NCBI GenBank assembly: GCA_902779575.1
Contig: CACZBW010000003.1
Span: forward strand, 124,001-188,000
Direction: 5' to 3'
From: an uncultured Lachnospiraceae bacterium
GTDB lineage: Bacteria > Bacillota > Clostridia > Lachnospirales > Lachnospiraceae
DNA length: 64,000 nucleotides
The notes under the pieces were generated by a model. It searched no databases, had not been told where the DNA came from, and worked only from the letters and a program-made list of their open reading frames with translations. A program made the translations under genes and the position numbers. Positions 24,842 to 32,910 of the stretch are shown here, piece after piece. Position 1 is the stretch's first letter; each line of letters begins with the position of its first letter.

Positions 24842-26176
24842 TCAGTCCACATGATAGAGATATACGTACTCCCCGTCCCTGTCACCCGAAAGCATCCTGC
24901 TGATATCCACGATCAGGTCCGCAAGGCCGGTCGGCTTTTGGAACAGCGACTGTGTCGTGCACCAGACATTGCCCTCCTGTACCGCCCTGAAATCTTTCAG
25001 CACAGGCCCTTTGTCGAGCAGTTCATCCACACTGTGAATCGCGCCTGCAATCGTTGAATTATAGATCAGGTAATCCGCGTCCTTCGCCCCCGCGTAGAAT
25101 TCTTCCATCTGCAGGTTCACAGTAGAGAGCGCATTCTCCTCTTCTGCCCCGAGGTCAGGGAAAATATAGCTTCCCCCCGCCAGTTCTATCATGGCCGGGA
25201 CATAATCCTTCGCCTTGCGGACGGTGACCAGTCCCTGCTGGTTGATATTAAAAAAAGCCACCCGCTTCTCCGGCGGATGTTCTTCCGGGAGATCCCCGAC
25301 CCCTGACGTCTGTCCGAGAACCCGCCTTACTTTCTCCTCCATCTCATCAAAAAGCTCGTCCGCCTTTTCCTCGCTGTTCAGCAGGGCTCCGTAAAAGCGG
25401 ATCCACTCGCTTCTGCCGAGAGGATCTGTCTCATAGGAAGAATGCTCCACCAGTACCGGAATTCCGAATTTTTCCAGCATCTCCTTCACTTCCGGTTTAT
25501 GATAAATCATCGTCGATTCCAGGGCAAGATCACATCCGAGGGAGACGATTTTCTCGTAATCCGGAGCGCTGTATTTGCCGGCGTAGACCATCCTTCCTTC
25601 TTCCATGGCTCTGTTTGCGCCGTCTGAGTCCCATTCCCCCGGCTCTTCACAGGACAGGGTCACTCTGTCAAGCTCCTGCAGACAGTCAAAAAAATCCATT
25701 GCGCTTGTCGCCGCCAGATAGATGGAATCCAGAGGCTGAACGAGAACGGTATATTCAGGAGAGGCTTCGTCAGCCGGCAGGGCGGGAAGCTCCCCGCCCT
25801 CCGGAATCAGCAGAAAATCCCCCGTATCCCGGACTGAGATATACTTATATCCGCCCTCGTAGTAATCCACGCTGAACTGATCCGCGTGAAAAAGCCGCAT
25901 GCTCTCCTTATAGACAAGACCGGGGATCCGGGGGGCGTCTGTGCGGATAAAGACAGGCTGATCGTCCCCGAAAGCACTCTCCTGCCCGGAGCTCCCGCTT
26001 CTTTCCGCTTCCGGTCCCTGCCCTGCAGAGTCTGCGGAAGAAGCCGGCAAATCTGTCTCTGCCGCTTCAGTGCCGGCTGCAGGATCCGGCAGGTTCTCCG
26101 CAGCTGTAATGCCGGCAGGCCGGCAGAGAGCCGCCAGAAGCAGAAGCGCCGCCAGCAGCCCGGCCCGCCGCCTCAT
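24842..26176 (-). CDS. ABC importer substrate-binding protein (FecB/BtuF class)
   Basis: The 444-residue exported protein starts with a signal peptide (LLAALLLLAALCRPAG). It has an S/E/G-rich spacer and a class III periplasmic-binding fold with PLDSIYLAATSAMDFF, CDLALESTMIYHKPEVKE and VLVEHSSYETDPLGR. The cysteine after LLLLAAL could be a lipidation site, though the residue before it is not typical. The protein would capture the ligand outside the membrane and deliver it to the FecCD permease. It overlaps the upstream gene by four bases. Ligand identity is not visible; the riboswitch context favours a corrinoid or cobalt compound over a ferric siderophore. Confidence 0.88.
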   Translation of the reverse strand: MRRRAGLLAALLLLAALCRPAGITAAENLPDPAAGTEAAETDLPASSADSAGQGPEAERSGSSGQESAFGDDQPVFIRTDAPRIPGLVYKESMRLFHADQFSVDYYEGGYKYISVRDTGDFLLIPEGGELPALPADEASPEYTVLVQPLDSIYLAATSAMDFFDCLQELDRVTLSCEEPGEWDSDGANRAMEEGRMVYAGKYSAPDYEKIVSLGCDLALESTMIYHKPEVKEMLEKFGIPVLVEHSSYETDPLGRSEWIRFYGALLNSEEKADELFDEMEEKVRRVLGQTSGVGDLPEEHPPEKRVAFFNINQQGLVTVRKAKDYVPAMIELAGGSYIFPDLGAEEENALSTVNLQMEEFYAGAKDADYLIYNSTIAGAIHSVDELLDKGPVLKDFRAVQEGNVWCTTQSLFQKPTGLADLIVDISRMLSGDRDGEYVYLYHVD

Positions 26177-27207
26177 TCCGTCTCCTCAGCACGGACGGGC
26201 CTGGAGACCGTCAGCAGATAATCCTGCTCGACCTGCATTCCTTTGATCGCCACAGAATCCACAGTCATCGGAAGCGCGGTGTCAAATACGGAGAGCGGAA
26301 TCCGGAAGGACGATTTCTCCTCCCCCTCCAGCGCGTCATAGCGGACATCGCCGATCACGATATAATCATAATTGGAAGAGTCGAATACCAGCAGGCCTTC
26401 AGCCGCCCCTTCCTTCACTTCAACTTCCATGGGGGAAATCAGCTTCAGCCTTCCTTTTCCCTCCAGGGAGACCTCCGCCTCATAGATCCCGTCCTCCAGG
26501 GACAGATCCTCAATCCCGGTCCCCCGGGCATCAGGGAATGCGGAAGCAGGGATCATTGCGGACTGAAAGACCAGAGTTCTTGGATACCACTGTTCCTTCT
26601 TTTTTGAGAATGCAGCGCAGGGTACTCCACCGTCCAGCTTCTCCAGCGGGAAATGACGGAAGACCGGTTTCCCGTCCTCATTTTCCTCAGAATAAATAAA
26701 CTGCTCCGCGTCCGCCTGCGCGGCTTCTTCCGCGCTCCCCGGATAGAGATAGAGATAACCTTCCCCGTCCATAATCAGATCGGCATACATCGATCCATTC
26801 TCAACCGTCAGCAGCACAGCGCCGATTTTGAACATGGAAGAACTACTCTCGACTCCGATCTCATAGACGCCGTTCTCCAGCATATCCGCGCTCACGGTAT
26901 CCCCGCTCTCCTCCAGCTCCTCCACAGTCGTCATATCGGAGGCGTCGGCCACATGCGAAGTGTCAAGGGCTCTTGCCTCCTCTATTTTTTCCACCGGAAC
27001 AGACCAGTTCCCGATTCCCGTATCCTGCCCCGATGCCCCGATGCTTTCCGCAGGCATCTCTGTTTCTGTCTCAGAGGCCATAACGGGATTCCGGAATCCT
27101 CCCGAAGACAGCAGCAGGGCTGCCATACAGGCGGCCAGGAGCATTTTCCCTGCACACCCTGCAGATTCCGCAGGCATTTTCACACTTTCTTTCCTGATTC
27201 GCTTCAT
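26173..27207 (-). CDS. Exported protein with two related beta domains, function unknown
   Basis: I cannot name the family with confidence. The 344-residue protein has a signal peptide (MLLAACMAALLLSSG). Two related segments follow: LENGVYEIGVESSSSMFKIG to the mid-protein, and LEDGIYEAEVSLEGKGRLKL to the end. Each starts with an L-x-G-Y-E strand. The first ends with VFQSAMIPASAF, while the second has FRIPLSVFDTALPMTVDSV. The size and repeat style recall NEAT or similar surface beta-sandwich domains that bind heme, but the NEAT tyrosine motif is not clear. It lies between the chelatase and the binding-protein genes and overlaps the latter by four bases. A role as an extra ligand-binding or relay protein is plausible. 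Confidence 0.65.
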   Translation of the reverse strand: MKRIRKESVKMPAESAGCAGKMLLAACMAALLLSSGGFRNPVMASETETEMPAESIGASGQDTGIGNWSVPVEKIEEARALDTSHVADASDMTTVEELEESGDTVSADMLENGVYEIGVESSSSMFKIGAVLLTVENGSMYADLIMDGEGYLYLYPGSAEEAAQADAEQFIYSEENEDGKPVFRHFPLEKLDGGVPCAAFSKKKEQWYPRTLVFQSAMIPASAFPDARGTGIEDLSLEDGIYEAEVSLEGKGRLKLISPMEVEVKEGAAEGLLVFDSSNYDYIVIGDVRYDALEGEEKSSFRIPLSVFDTALPMTVDSVAIKGMQVEQDYLLTVSRPVRAEETE

Positions 27208-27233
27208 CCTTTTATCCTCATATCCATATCATG

Positions 27234-27307
27234 ACTGCTGCGCCAAAAGTCATGCCGTCAGAATTGTTTATACGATTTTTCAGGCCATACTTTTGCTGCC
27301 GCAATCA
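27234..27307 (+). repeat. Interspersed repeat family 2, diverged copy
   Basis: The stretch contains TGCGCCAAAAGTCATGCC, TTTATACGATTTTTCAGG and CCATACTTTTGCTGCCGC. It aligns with the copies at 16315-16394 and 29016-29092 but is more diverged. It lies in the 256-base gap between the chelatase and two-repeat protein genes. The same gap has a hairpin of GCGGCGCTG with CAGCGCCGC (27333-27371) without a clear T run. Confidence 0.6.
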
Positions 27308-27463
27308 TATCATGATCCACCCGCCATATTAAGCGGCGCTGCCCTCCCCGCCTTGAAGAGAACAGCGCCGCATCATATTCAGCCGCTGTTTCCGGCGGAC
27401 GAACCTTCCCGGGATCCGCCCTGGTGTCTGCTGTTCACAGCCAGTCTCCGGGTTACGGGATCT

Positions 27464-28450
27464 TTATCCGATCTGATCAAGCGCCTCCCGCACATGCTCC
27501 ACATAGATCTGCTGGATCTCCGGAACCTGGCCGAGGCCGTCCAGGATGCAGTCCACCTCATAGCCGGCGTCCTCAAACTGTGTCCGCAGAGAATCCGGCT
27601 CATCGCTGGCCATGTCGTTGTGGGCGTGATCTCCGGCCACGACCATCAGGGGATGAAGGACAACTTTCTTATATCCTTTTCCTTCTATCTCATTCAGGAC
27701 GCGCTCCGTGTTCCACTCCTCCGACTCAACCGTCGTGATATAGATATTTTTGAAGCCGCCGTCCGTCAGCGCCTGCTGAAGTTCCCCGTAATCCTTGTCG
27801 GAGTCCGCCTCTGTCCCGTGTCCCATATAGACCAGGGCAGTCTCGCCGTCGTTATAATTCTCTAAAAGACTGGCCAGGATCGGAGCAACCTGATCGTAAT
27901 TGGTGTCATCATTATAGCCAAAGAGCGGTTTTGTGACAGCCACGTTTTCAAACTCATCTGCATACTCCGCCACAGCGGCGACGATATCCTCATATTCATA
28001 GCCTTCCATCAGATGAGTCGGGCAGACGATCAGATTCCTGACCCCGTTGTCGACTGCTCTCTGCAGGCCTTCATCCATATCATCGATCACGACGCCGTCC
28101 CTGTTTTTCACATGATCGATAATGATATTGGCCGTAAAAGCTCTCCTGACGCTCCAGTCCGGAAATGCCGCGGCAACAGCGCGCTCAATACCGCCGACAG
28201 TGGCATAGCGCGAATAGTTGTAGCTGGTTCCGAAAGAAACGACAAGGATCTCCTTCTCCCCGATCTCATCCTGGTTAAGGGGATTGTCCATGGAAGCGTC
28301 TCCGGTCATATAATTCTCTTCCTCTTCCTCCGCTTCCGCAAATTCCTGTACTCCTTCAGGCTCCGTTTCGGCGGCGAAAGCCGTTCCCGAAAGCATCAGG
28401 GCCGATACGGCGGCCGCTGCCATCATTTTTTTCCAGCTACTGTTTTTCAT
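27464..28450 (-). CDS. cbiK: Exported CbiK-type sirohydrochlorin cobaltochelatase
   Basis: The 328-residue protein is a class II chelatase of the CbiK family, which inserts cobalt into sirohydrochlorin in the anaerobic B12 pathway. Metal-binding residues match the family: H211 in YMGHGTEAD, E242 in TTVES and H275/H277 in VAGDHAHND. Unlike the cytoplasmic enzyme it has a signal peptide (about 1-27, ending GTAFA-AET) and a very acidic spacer before the domain. An exported CbiK is known in Desulfovibrio, where transport or heme roles were proposed. A GGAGGAGG site precedes the start. It is the first gene behind a cobalamin riboswitch and heads an ABC importer operon. It may load, strip or carry metal and tetrapyrroles outside the membrane. 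Confidence 0.9.
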   Translation of the reverse strand: MKNSSWKKMMAAAAVSALMLSGTAFAAETEPEGVQEFAEAEEEEENYMTGDASMDNPLNQDEIGEKEILVVSFGTSYNYSRYATVGGIERAVAAAFPDWSVRRAFTANIIIDHVKNRDGVVIDDMDEGLQRAVDNGVRNLIVCPTHLMEGYEYEDIVAAVAEYADEFENVAVTKPLFGYNDDTNYDQVAPILASLLENYNDGETALVYMGHGTEADSDKDYGELQQALTDGGFKNIYITTVESEEWNTERVLNEIEGKGYKKVVLHPLMVVAGDHAHNDMASDEPDSLRTQFEDAGYEVDCILDGLGQVPEIQQIYVEHVREALDQIG

Positions 28451-28633
28451 CTTTTTCCTCCTCCTGCCGGCAATACAGATTAATGCCGGTAAAATCTGCT
28501 GCCCGGCTCCTGTTAATGGATTATTTTACTGAATGATACTGATCCGGCTGAAGACTGTACTGTCTGCGGAGGACTGCATGCTGCAGAAAAATGCAGCTGC
28601 GCCGGACAGAAAAAGACGCATCCCCCTGTCCGG

Positions 28634-28672
28634 AAAAAAAAGGAAACCGCTGCCCCGGGGCAACGGTTTCCT
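28634..28672 (-). terminator. Riboswitch-linked intrinsic terminator
   Basis: On the minus strand GGAAACCG pairs with CGGTTTCC around a GCCCCGGGG core, and eight T residues follow directly. It sits about 90 bases past the cobalamin riboswitch and about 185 bases before cbiK. It is therefore the likely expression platform that stops transcription when cobalamin is bound. Confidence 0.85.
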
Positions 28673-28759
28673 GCAGTTACATTTCATTCTGCCCGTACAA
28701 CCAGTTACTCGTGGTCCGGGCTTCCGGATCAGGCCGGCATAAGATACGGAAGCCCTGTA

Positions 28760-28922
28760 CACCGGCAGGCAGGTCTCCTGGCTCACGGTGATCCCGTCCG
28801 CGCGCCTTCCCGGTTTCCCAGTGGCATATGCGCAGACCAAGCCGTATACAGTGACGAGTTCGCACAGGCATCAAACCTGTTTCCCTATTATCCGCAGCCC
28901 ATGCAGCGGCACCTGCCGGTTT
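28760..28922 (-). promoter_or_regulatory. Cobalamin (AdoCbl-type) riboswitch
   Basis: Reading the minus strand, the conserved blocks appear in the right order: CCGGCAGGTGCC, ATAGGGAAACAGG, the GTGCGAAC segment, the B12-box-like GCCACTGGGAAACCGGGAAG, and the closing AGCCAGGAGACCTGCC. The ends CCGGCAGG and CCTGCCTGCCGG close the outer helix. Cobalamin riboswitches usually repress B12 synthesis or corrinoid and cobalt uptake genes. Here it precedes a terminator, then cbiK and the ABC importer, all in the same direction. The exact ends are estimated to within a few bases. Confidence 0.93.
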
Positions 28923-29015
28923 GTCTTCAGTTGGATGAACTAACCTTACCATAAAGACGAAAGCCGCGCAAGTACAGCAGTTTCCGGCAGCTGAGCGTGC
29001 TGCCCGGATATTATT

Positions 29016-29092
29016 TGATTCACCCGCCGGAAGTCAGGCCGGAGAAAAGTTTTTATGATTTCTGCAGACCATACTTCCGGCGCCGCAATCAT
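29016..29092 (+). repeat. Interspersed repeat family 2, well conserved copy
   Basis: This 77-base stretch starts TGATTCACCCGCCGGAAGTC, contains GATTTCTGCAGACCATACTT and ends GCGCCGCAATCAT. It is nearly the same as the minus-strand reading of 16315-16394. It lies between the riboswitch and the 3-prime end of the dipeptidase gene. Confidence 0.75.
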
Positions 29093-29107
29093 TTTAAATC
29101 AGGACGG

Positions 29108-30088
29108 TCACTCCGCATCTGCGGGGAAACCTGCGGGCTTCTGCGGAATCCAGCTGCAGGCTCCGATGCCGTAAGTATCCGTATCCTGGAAATGCCACCA
29201 TTCGGAGGCAATTCCTCTCATGCCTGCCTTTGCGGCCATCCGGTCCAGATCCTTCGAAGCCTCCGTCATCCCGGACGCATAGACAGTCGAGCCGGGTGTC
29301 TGATACTTCGCCGCCCTCCAGGAGAGCTCATCCAGATTGCTTGGCATGTCCGGCTGCTCCCCGTCGAGCCCAAGAAGCGTACAGTCTATGGCAATCAGGC
29401 GGTTGTGGGCGGAGACTCCGGAGGAGAGAAACCAGCCCTGGTTCCAGCCGTTTGCAGAAAAGCCATCCCGCACCCGTGAATTGACCGCTGCCAGCGCGGA
29501 AGCCGCTTTATAGATTTTCACCGTAACCTGATAAGGCCTGTAGGCATCCCAGATCATCAGCTGATATCCCTCCTGCTCTGCCAGGGATGCGAGAGCGGCG
29601 ATCTTGTGGGCAAAGGCGATGCTGACCGGGACCGTGAATTCCTTTCTCTCAAGCCTGGGATTGTACCATTTTCCGGTCTTTCTGTTTCCCCAGCTGTAGA
29701 GCCTGCAGCCGGTCACCCCGGGAATCGGGACGCCGCTGGCCTTCATCACGGCGCCGTAATTGTAATTCATGTCATAGACGATGTCCGGCAGGACGTCCGG
29801 CAGATTCACGGCCAGAAGATTTCTGCCGATCCAGCCTGTCTCCGACTGGAAGGAAACCTGCACGCGCGACCCGCTTTCCTTCAGAGCGACCATGGCTGTT
29901 CCCGCTTTCAGGGTCCGGCCATTCAGGCTGACCGCCCGGACCGGGTAAACCGCGGCTCCCCGGATCGGGAGAGAAAACGGCGTCTCAGCAGCCGACGCCT
30001 TCTGAAAACCGCCTGCCGGAAGGCTCAGCATAAGCAGGAAAAGAAGCAGTCCGATCCGCAGCAGAGTTCTCTTTCTCTTTCTGTCCAT
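29108..30088 (-). CDS. Secreted M15D peptidase, VanX-like D-Ala-D-Ala dipeptidase
   Basis: The 326-residue protein has a signal peptide (IGLLLFLLMLSLPAGGF) and an SH3-like N-terminal stretch (VYPVRAVSLNGRTLKAG). The zinc peptidase domain shows IWDAYRPYQ, the first zinc motif SAHNRLIAIDCTL and the second, EWWHFQDT. These are the VanX/DdpX signatures of enzymes that split D-Ala-D-Ala or related wall peptides. With no van ligase or two-component genes around, wall recycling or remodelling is more likely than glycopeptide resistance. It lies 12 bases behind an L,D-transpeptidase gene, so the two envelope enzymes are probably made together. Confidence 0.9.
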   Translation of the reverse strand: MDRKRKRTLLRIGLLLFLLMLSLPAGGFQKASAAETPFSLPIRGAAVYPVRAVSLNGRTLKAGTAMVALKESGSRVQVSFQSETGWIGRNLLAVNLPDVLPDIVYDMNYNYGAVMKASGVPIPGVTGCRLYSWGNRKTGKWYNPRLERKEFTVPVSIAFAHKIAALASLAEQEGYQLMIWDAYRPYQVTVKIYKAASALAAVNSRVRDGFSANGWNQGWFLSSGVSAHNRLIAIDCTLLGLDGEQPDMPSNLDELSWRAAKYQTPGSTVYASGMTEASKDLDRMAAKAGMRGIASEWWHFQDTDTYGIGACSWIPQKPAGFPADAE

Positions 30089-30100
30089 TCCTTTCCCCCC

Positions 30101-30799
30101 TCATTTCGGATAAATGCAGACCAGGGTCTTATCCGTCGTATTCTGCATGATCCGGATCATGTTTTCCTCCGAAACCGCTATGCAGCCCATCGTATAGGAA
30201 CGCGGGCCTGTGCAGTGCAGGAAAATTCCGGATCCTTTTTTATAAATATTCTGGGGATTGTAGCCGATGTTCAGCGCGTAGTTGTACTGGGGGCTGCACT
30301 CGATCAGGTGTTCCCCGGCGATCGGATGGTCCGACCGGACCAGCGTGTTATAGGTATCATACTCGCCGGACCAGTAACAGCTTTCATCGATCACCGTATA
30401 CCTGAGATCCTTAAGGCCCGGGTTCTCCCTGATTCCGAAACCTTCGGTGATATAAAAGACTCCTGTCGGAGTCTTTACGTCCCCCTCCTGTTCCTTGTTA
30501 AGGCCGTTCTTCCCGCAGAAACCCCTGCAGGACAGCAGCTTTCTCCATTTCAGAGTTCCCTCTCCGGCGGCCTTCTCATACATGATTACTTTAACCCTGC
30601 TGCCGCCCAGATATTTGACAAGAATCAGCCTGTCGGTACTTTCATCTGCCGCGTACCGGCTCTTCAGCTCTGCCCAGCCGGAAAATACAGGCTGATCCGC
30701 TTCCGACGCGAAGACATGTCCCTTCGGGAAGGTCAGCAGCAGAAGCAGAATGATCTGAAACCATTTTTTGAATATCCCGTTTTTTCTCATCTTTTTCAT
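30101..30799 (-). CDS. Secreted L,D-transpeptidase (YkuD fold), single domain
   Basis: The 232-residue protein has a signal peptide (FQIILLLLLTFPKG) and a YkuD domain. The catalytic region reads FLHCTGPRSYTMGCIAVSEE, with the nucleophilic cysteine in MGC and an upstream histidine. TPTGVFYI is the usual substrate-side motif. No wall-binding repeats are present, in contrast to the enzyme at 10742. It has a GGGGGAG ribosome site and ends 12 bases before the VanX-like gene. It may form 3-3 cross-links or act as an L,D-carboxypeptidase; sequence alone does not decide. Confidence 0.88.
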   Translation of the reverse strand: MKKMRKNGIFKKWFQIILLLLLTFPKGHVFASEADQPVFSGWAELKSRYAADESTDRLILVKYLGGSRVKVIMYEKAAGEGTLKWRKLLSCRGFCGKNGLNKEQEGDVKTPTGVFYITEGFGIRENPGLKDLRYTVIDESCYWSGEYDTYNTLVRSDHPIAGEHLIECSPQYNYALNIGYNPQNIYKKGSGIFLHCTGPRSYTMGCIAVSEENMIRIMQNTTDKTLVCIYPK

Positions 30800-30830
30800 A
30801 TTTTCTCCCCCTGTCCCCTTGTTTTATCCT

Positions 30831-32003
30831 TCAGCTGAAATCCACGTCCGGCGTAATCTGGATCTGATAATCCGGATACTGTTTTTTCAGTTTTTCGTAT
30901 ACTGCCGCACATACCGCCGCCCGGTCAGGAGCGTCGAAGCTGATCACCAGGTCAAAACGGATAATCCGCGCCTCCTGATCCACATAGAAGCCATGCATCT
31001 GCATCACATATTCCTGATCCAGGGCGGTTTTCCCGATCTCCGAGCGCATCTTCGTGATTCCGGGATCCTTTGTGTTGACGGAATAAACGCTGATCGCGGT
31101 AAGAATCACCTTATGCTTCCTGTACACTTCGGCCGTGATCTCCCGGGTCAGCACATCCAGCTCCCCGGCCGATAAGGTATCCGGCACCTCGATATGGATG
31201 GATCCGTTGTAGGCGTCCGGCCCGTAATTATGCAGGATCAGGTCATAGGCGCCTCCCACGCCCGGGAAAGAACGCACTGTCTGTTTGATCTCTTTTGACA
31301 GATCTGCATCCGCCCGTTCTCCCAGCACCTTTGACAGGGTCTCCCGCAGCATCCCGATCCCGGACTTGATGATGATGACAGAAATGACCGCTCCCAGCCA
31401 GGCTTCCAGGGAAATGCCCTTCCAGAGATAGATCGCCGCAGCCGCGAGGGTCGATGCGGAAATAACGGAGTCCAGGGTCGCGTCCTCGCCGGAATTGATC
31501 AGGGAATCGGAATTCACTTTCTCACCGGTGCTTTTTACAAAACGGCCGAGAAGCACTTTGACCAGGACGCCCGCGGCGACAATGACAAGGGCGGGAACCG
31601 TATACTCCGGCGTATCCGGGTGGAGAATCTTCCTGGCCGATTCCGTGAAGGAAGTGATCCCGGCGTACAGAACGATCAGAGAGATCACCATGGCGCTCAG
31701 ATATTCAATCCGCCCGTATCCGAAGGGGTGTTTTCTGTCCGGCTGCTTCCCCGCAAGTTTCGTACCGACAATGGTGATAACGGAAGAGGCGGCGTCGGAG
31801 AAGTTATTCACCGCGTCCAGCACAATCGCTATGGAATGGGTCAGCAGCCCGACCACAGCCTTGAAGGCCGCCAGGAGAACATTGGCGAGAATCCCGATCA
31901 CACTCGTCCGGATGATGATCCGGTCGCGCCCTGACGCCCCTTCTGCGCTGCTGTCCTTATACAGCTCCTCATCAAATGTTTCTTTTATCTCAATAAGGCC
32001 CAT
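30831..32003 (-). CDS. Cation diffusion facilitator (metal efflux) transporter
   Basis: This 390-residue CDF protein has about five or six membrane helices and a cytoplasmic C-terminal domain. The metal site in helix 2 reads NNFSD (NxxxD) and that in helix 5 reads DATLD (DxxxD). Zinc exporters usually have histidine at the first position, while asparagine is found in manganese-type members, so zinc is not the obvious substrate. The gene lies 164 bases after cbiC, at the end of the cobalamin run, and a role in cobalt or manganese balance is possible. It starts behind AAAGGAG. Whether it is in the same transcript is unclear. Confidence 0.9.
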   Translation of the reverse strand: MGLIEIKETFDEELYKDSSAEGASGRDRIIIRTSVIGILANVLLAAFKAVVGLLTHSIAIVLDAVNNFSDAASSVITIVGTKLAGKQPDRKHPFGYGRIEYLSAMVISLIVLYAGITSFTESARKILHPDTPEYTVPALVIVAAGVLVKVLLGRFVKSTGEKVNSDSLINSGEDATLDSVISASTLAAAAIYLWKGISLEAWLGAVISVIIIKSGIGMLRETLSKVLGERADADLSKEIKQTVRSFPGVGGAYDLILHNYGPDAYNGSIHIEVPDTLSAGELDVLTREITAEVYRKHKVILTAISVYSVNTKDPGITKMRSEIGKTALDQEYVMQMHGFYVDQEARIIRFDLVISFDAPDRAAVCAAVYEKLKKQYPDYQIQITPDVDFS

Positions 32004-32167
32004 CGTACATACTCCTTTCTGTCTCCGATTCCCGGCTCACAGTCTTTCCGCGGCTCCAATCCCCCCGCACTGCGGGCGAGCTGTTCCATTCCGCCCCGGC
32101 GGGATTGATCCCGGATGCACGGGAGCTTAAGCCGCCGCCCGGCCGGGTACAGCCGCTGAACGGAGGT

Positions 32168-32827
32168 TCATTCTCTTCCTGCAGCCATATACAGAAGCGC
32201 ATTGCAGATACACGCCGCAATATTGCTCCCGCCTTTCCTTCCGCGGGCGGCAATACAGGGAACATCCAGGCTGAGGATCCGTTCCTTTGCCTGGACAACA
32301 TTGACAAAACCGACGGGTACCGCAATAACCAGAGCCGGTTTCAGAAGCCCCGCCTGAATCTGTTCCGCAAGGCGCAGCAGGGCAGTCGGCGCATTTCCGA
32401 CCGCGTAGATGCAGGAGGCCCCGCCTGCGGCTCCTTCCGTCCGCAGAGCCTTGTCCATGCTGACGGCCGCTCTGGTGGTCTCCTTTTCCTTTGCTTCAAG
32501 CGCCACGTCCTCATCCGACATAAAGCAGCAGGTCCTGCCGCCCAGCTTCTGCAGGCTCTTTTTATTGATGCCCGCCTGGGCCATGCGGGTGTCCGTGATA
32601 ATGACCGCCCCGCTCCGCAGGGTCTCAAGGGCTTTTGGAATTACATCCCCAGTAAATACCAGATTCTTCGCATAGTCAAAATCCGCGGAGGTATGGATGC
32701 AGCGCAGCACCACTGGAGCCGTCTCTTCCGGAAGGACAATCCCCATCTGTTCCAGCTCCCTGCCTATAATCTCAAAGCTTCTTTTCTCAATCTCCGAAGG
32801 CTTAACCCATTCCGCTTCCGGTCTCAT
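32168..32827 (-). CDS. cbiC: Cobalt-precorrin-8 methylmutase CbiC
   Basis: CbiC moves the methyl group from C11 to C12 to give cobyrinic acid. The 219-residue protein shows the catalytic histidine region RCIHTSADFDYAKNL and the family blocks IITDTRMAQAGI, CFMSDEDVA, SCIYAVGNAPTAL and PVGFVNVVQAKE. A GAGGGGAG ribosome site precedes the ATG. It is the last biosynthetic gene of the operon, 83 bases behind cbiP. Confidence 0.95.
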   Translation of the reverse strand: MRPEAEWVKPSEIEKRSFEIIGRELEQMGIVLPEETAPVVLRCIHTSADFDYAKNLVFTGDVIPKALETLRSGAVIITDTRMAQAGINKKSLQKLGGRTCCFMSDEDVALEAKEKETTRAAVSMDKALRTEGAAGGASCIYAVGNAPTALLRLAEQIQAGLLKPALVIAVPVGFVNVVQAKERILSLDVPCIAARGRKGGSNIAACICNALLYMAAGRE

Positions 32828-32910
32828 CCGCTGCTCCCCTCACGCAATCCCCTCTCATTACGGCTGCATAAGCGTATTGTTCCGTTTTCATATCTCATCC
32901 GCCGCATTTC

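Noticed and set aside
27333-27371. GC-rich hairpin between cbiK and the two-repeat protein gene, considered as a terminator
   Set aside because: No run of T follows on either strand. It may only stabilise or process the mRNA.
29108-30088. Glycopeptide resistance role for the VanX-like gene
   Set aside because: No D-Ala-D-Lac ligase, VanH or sensor-regulator genes are nearby; the neighbour is an L,D-transpeptidase, so wall remodelling is more likely.
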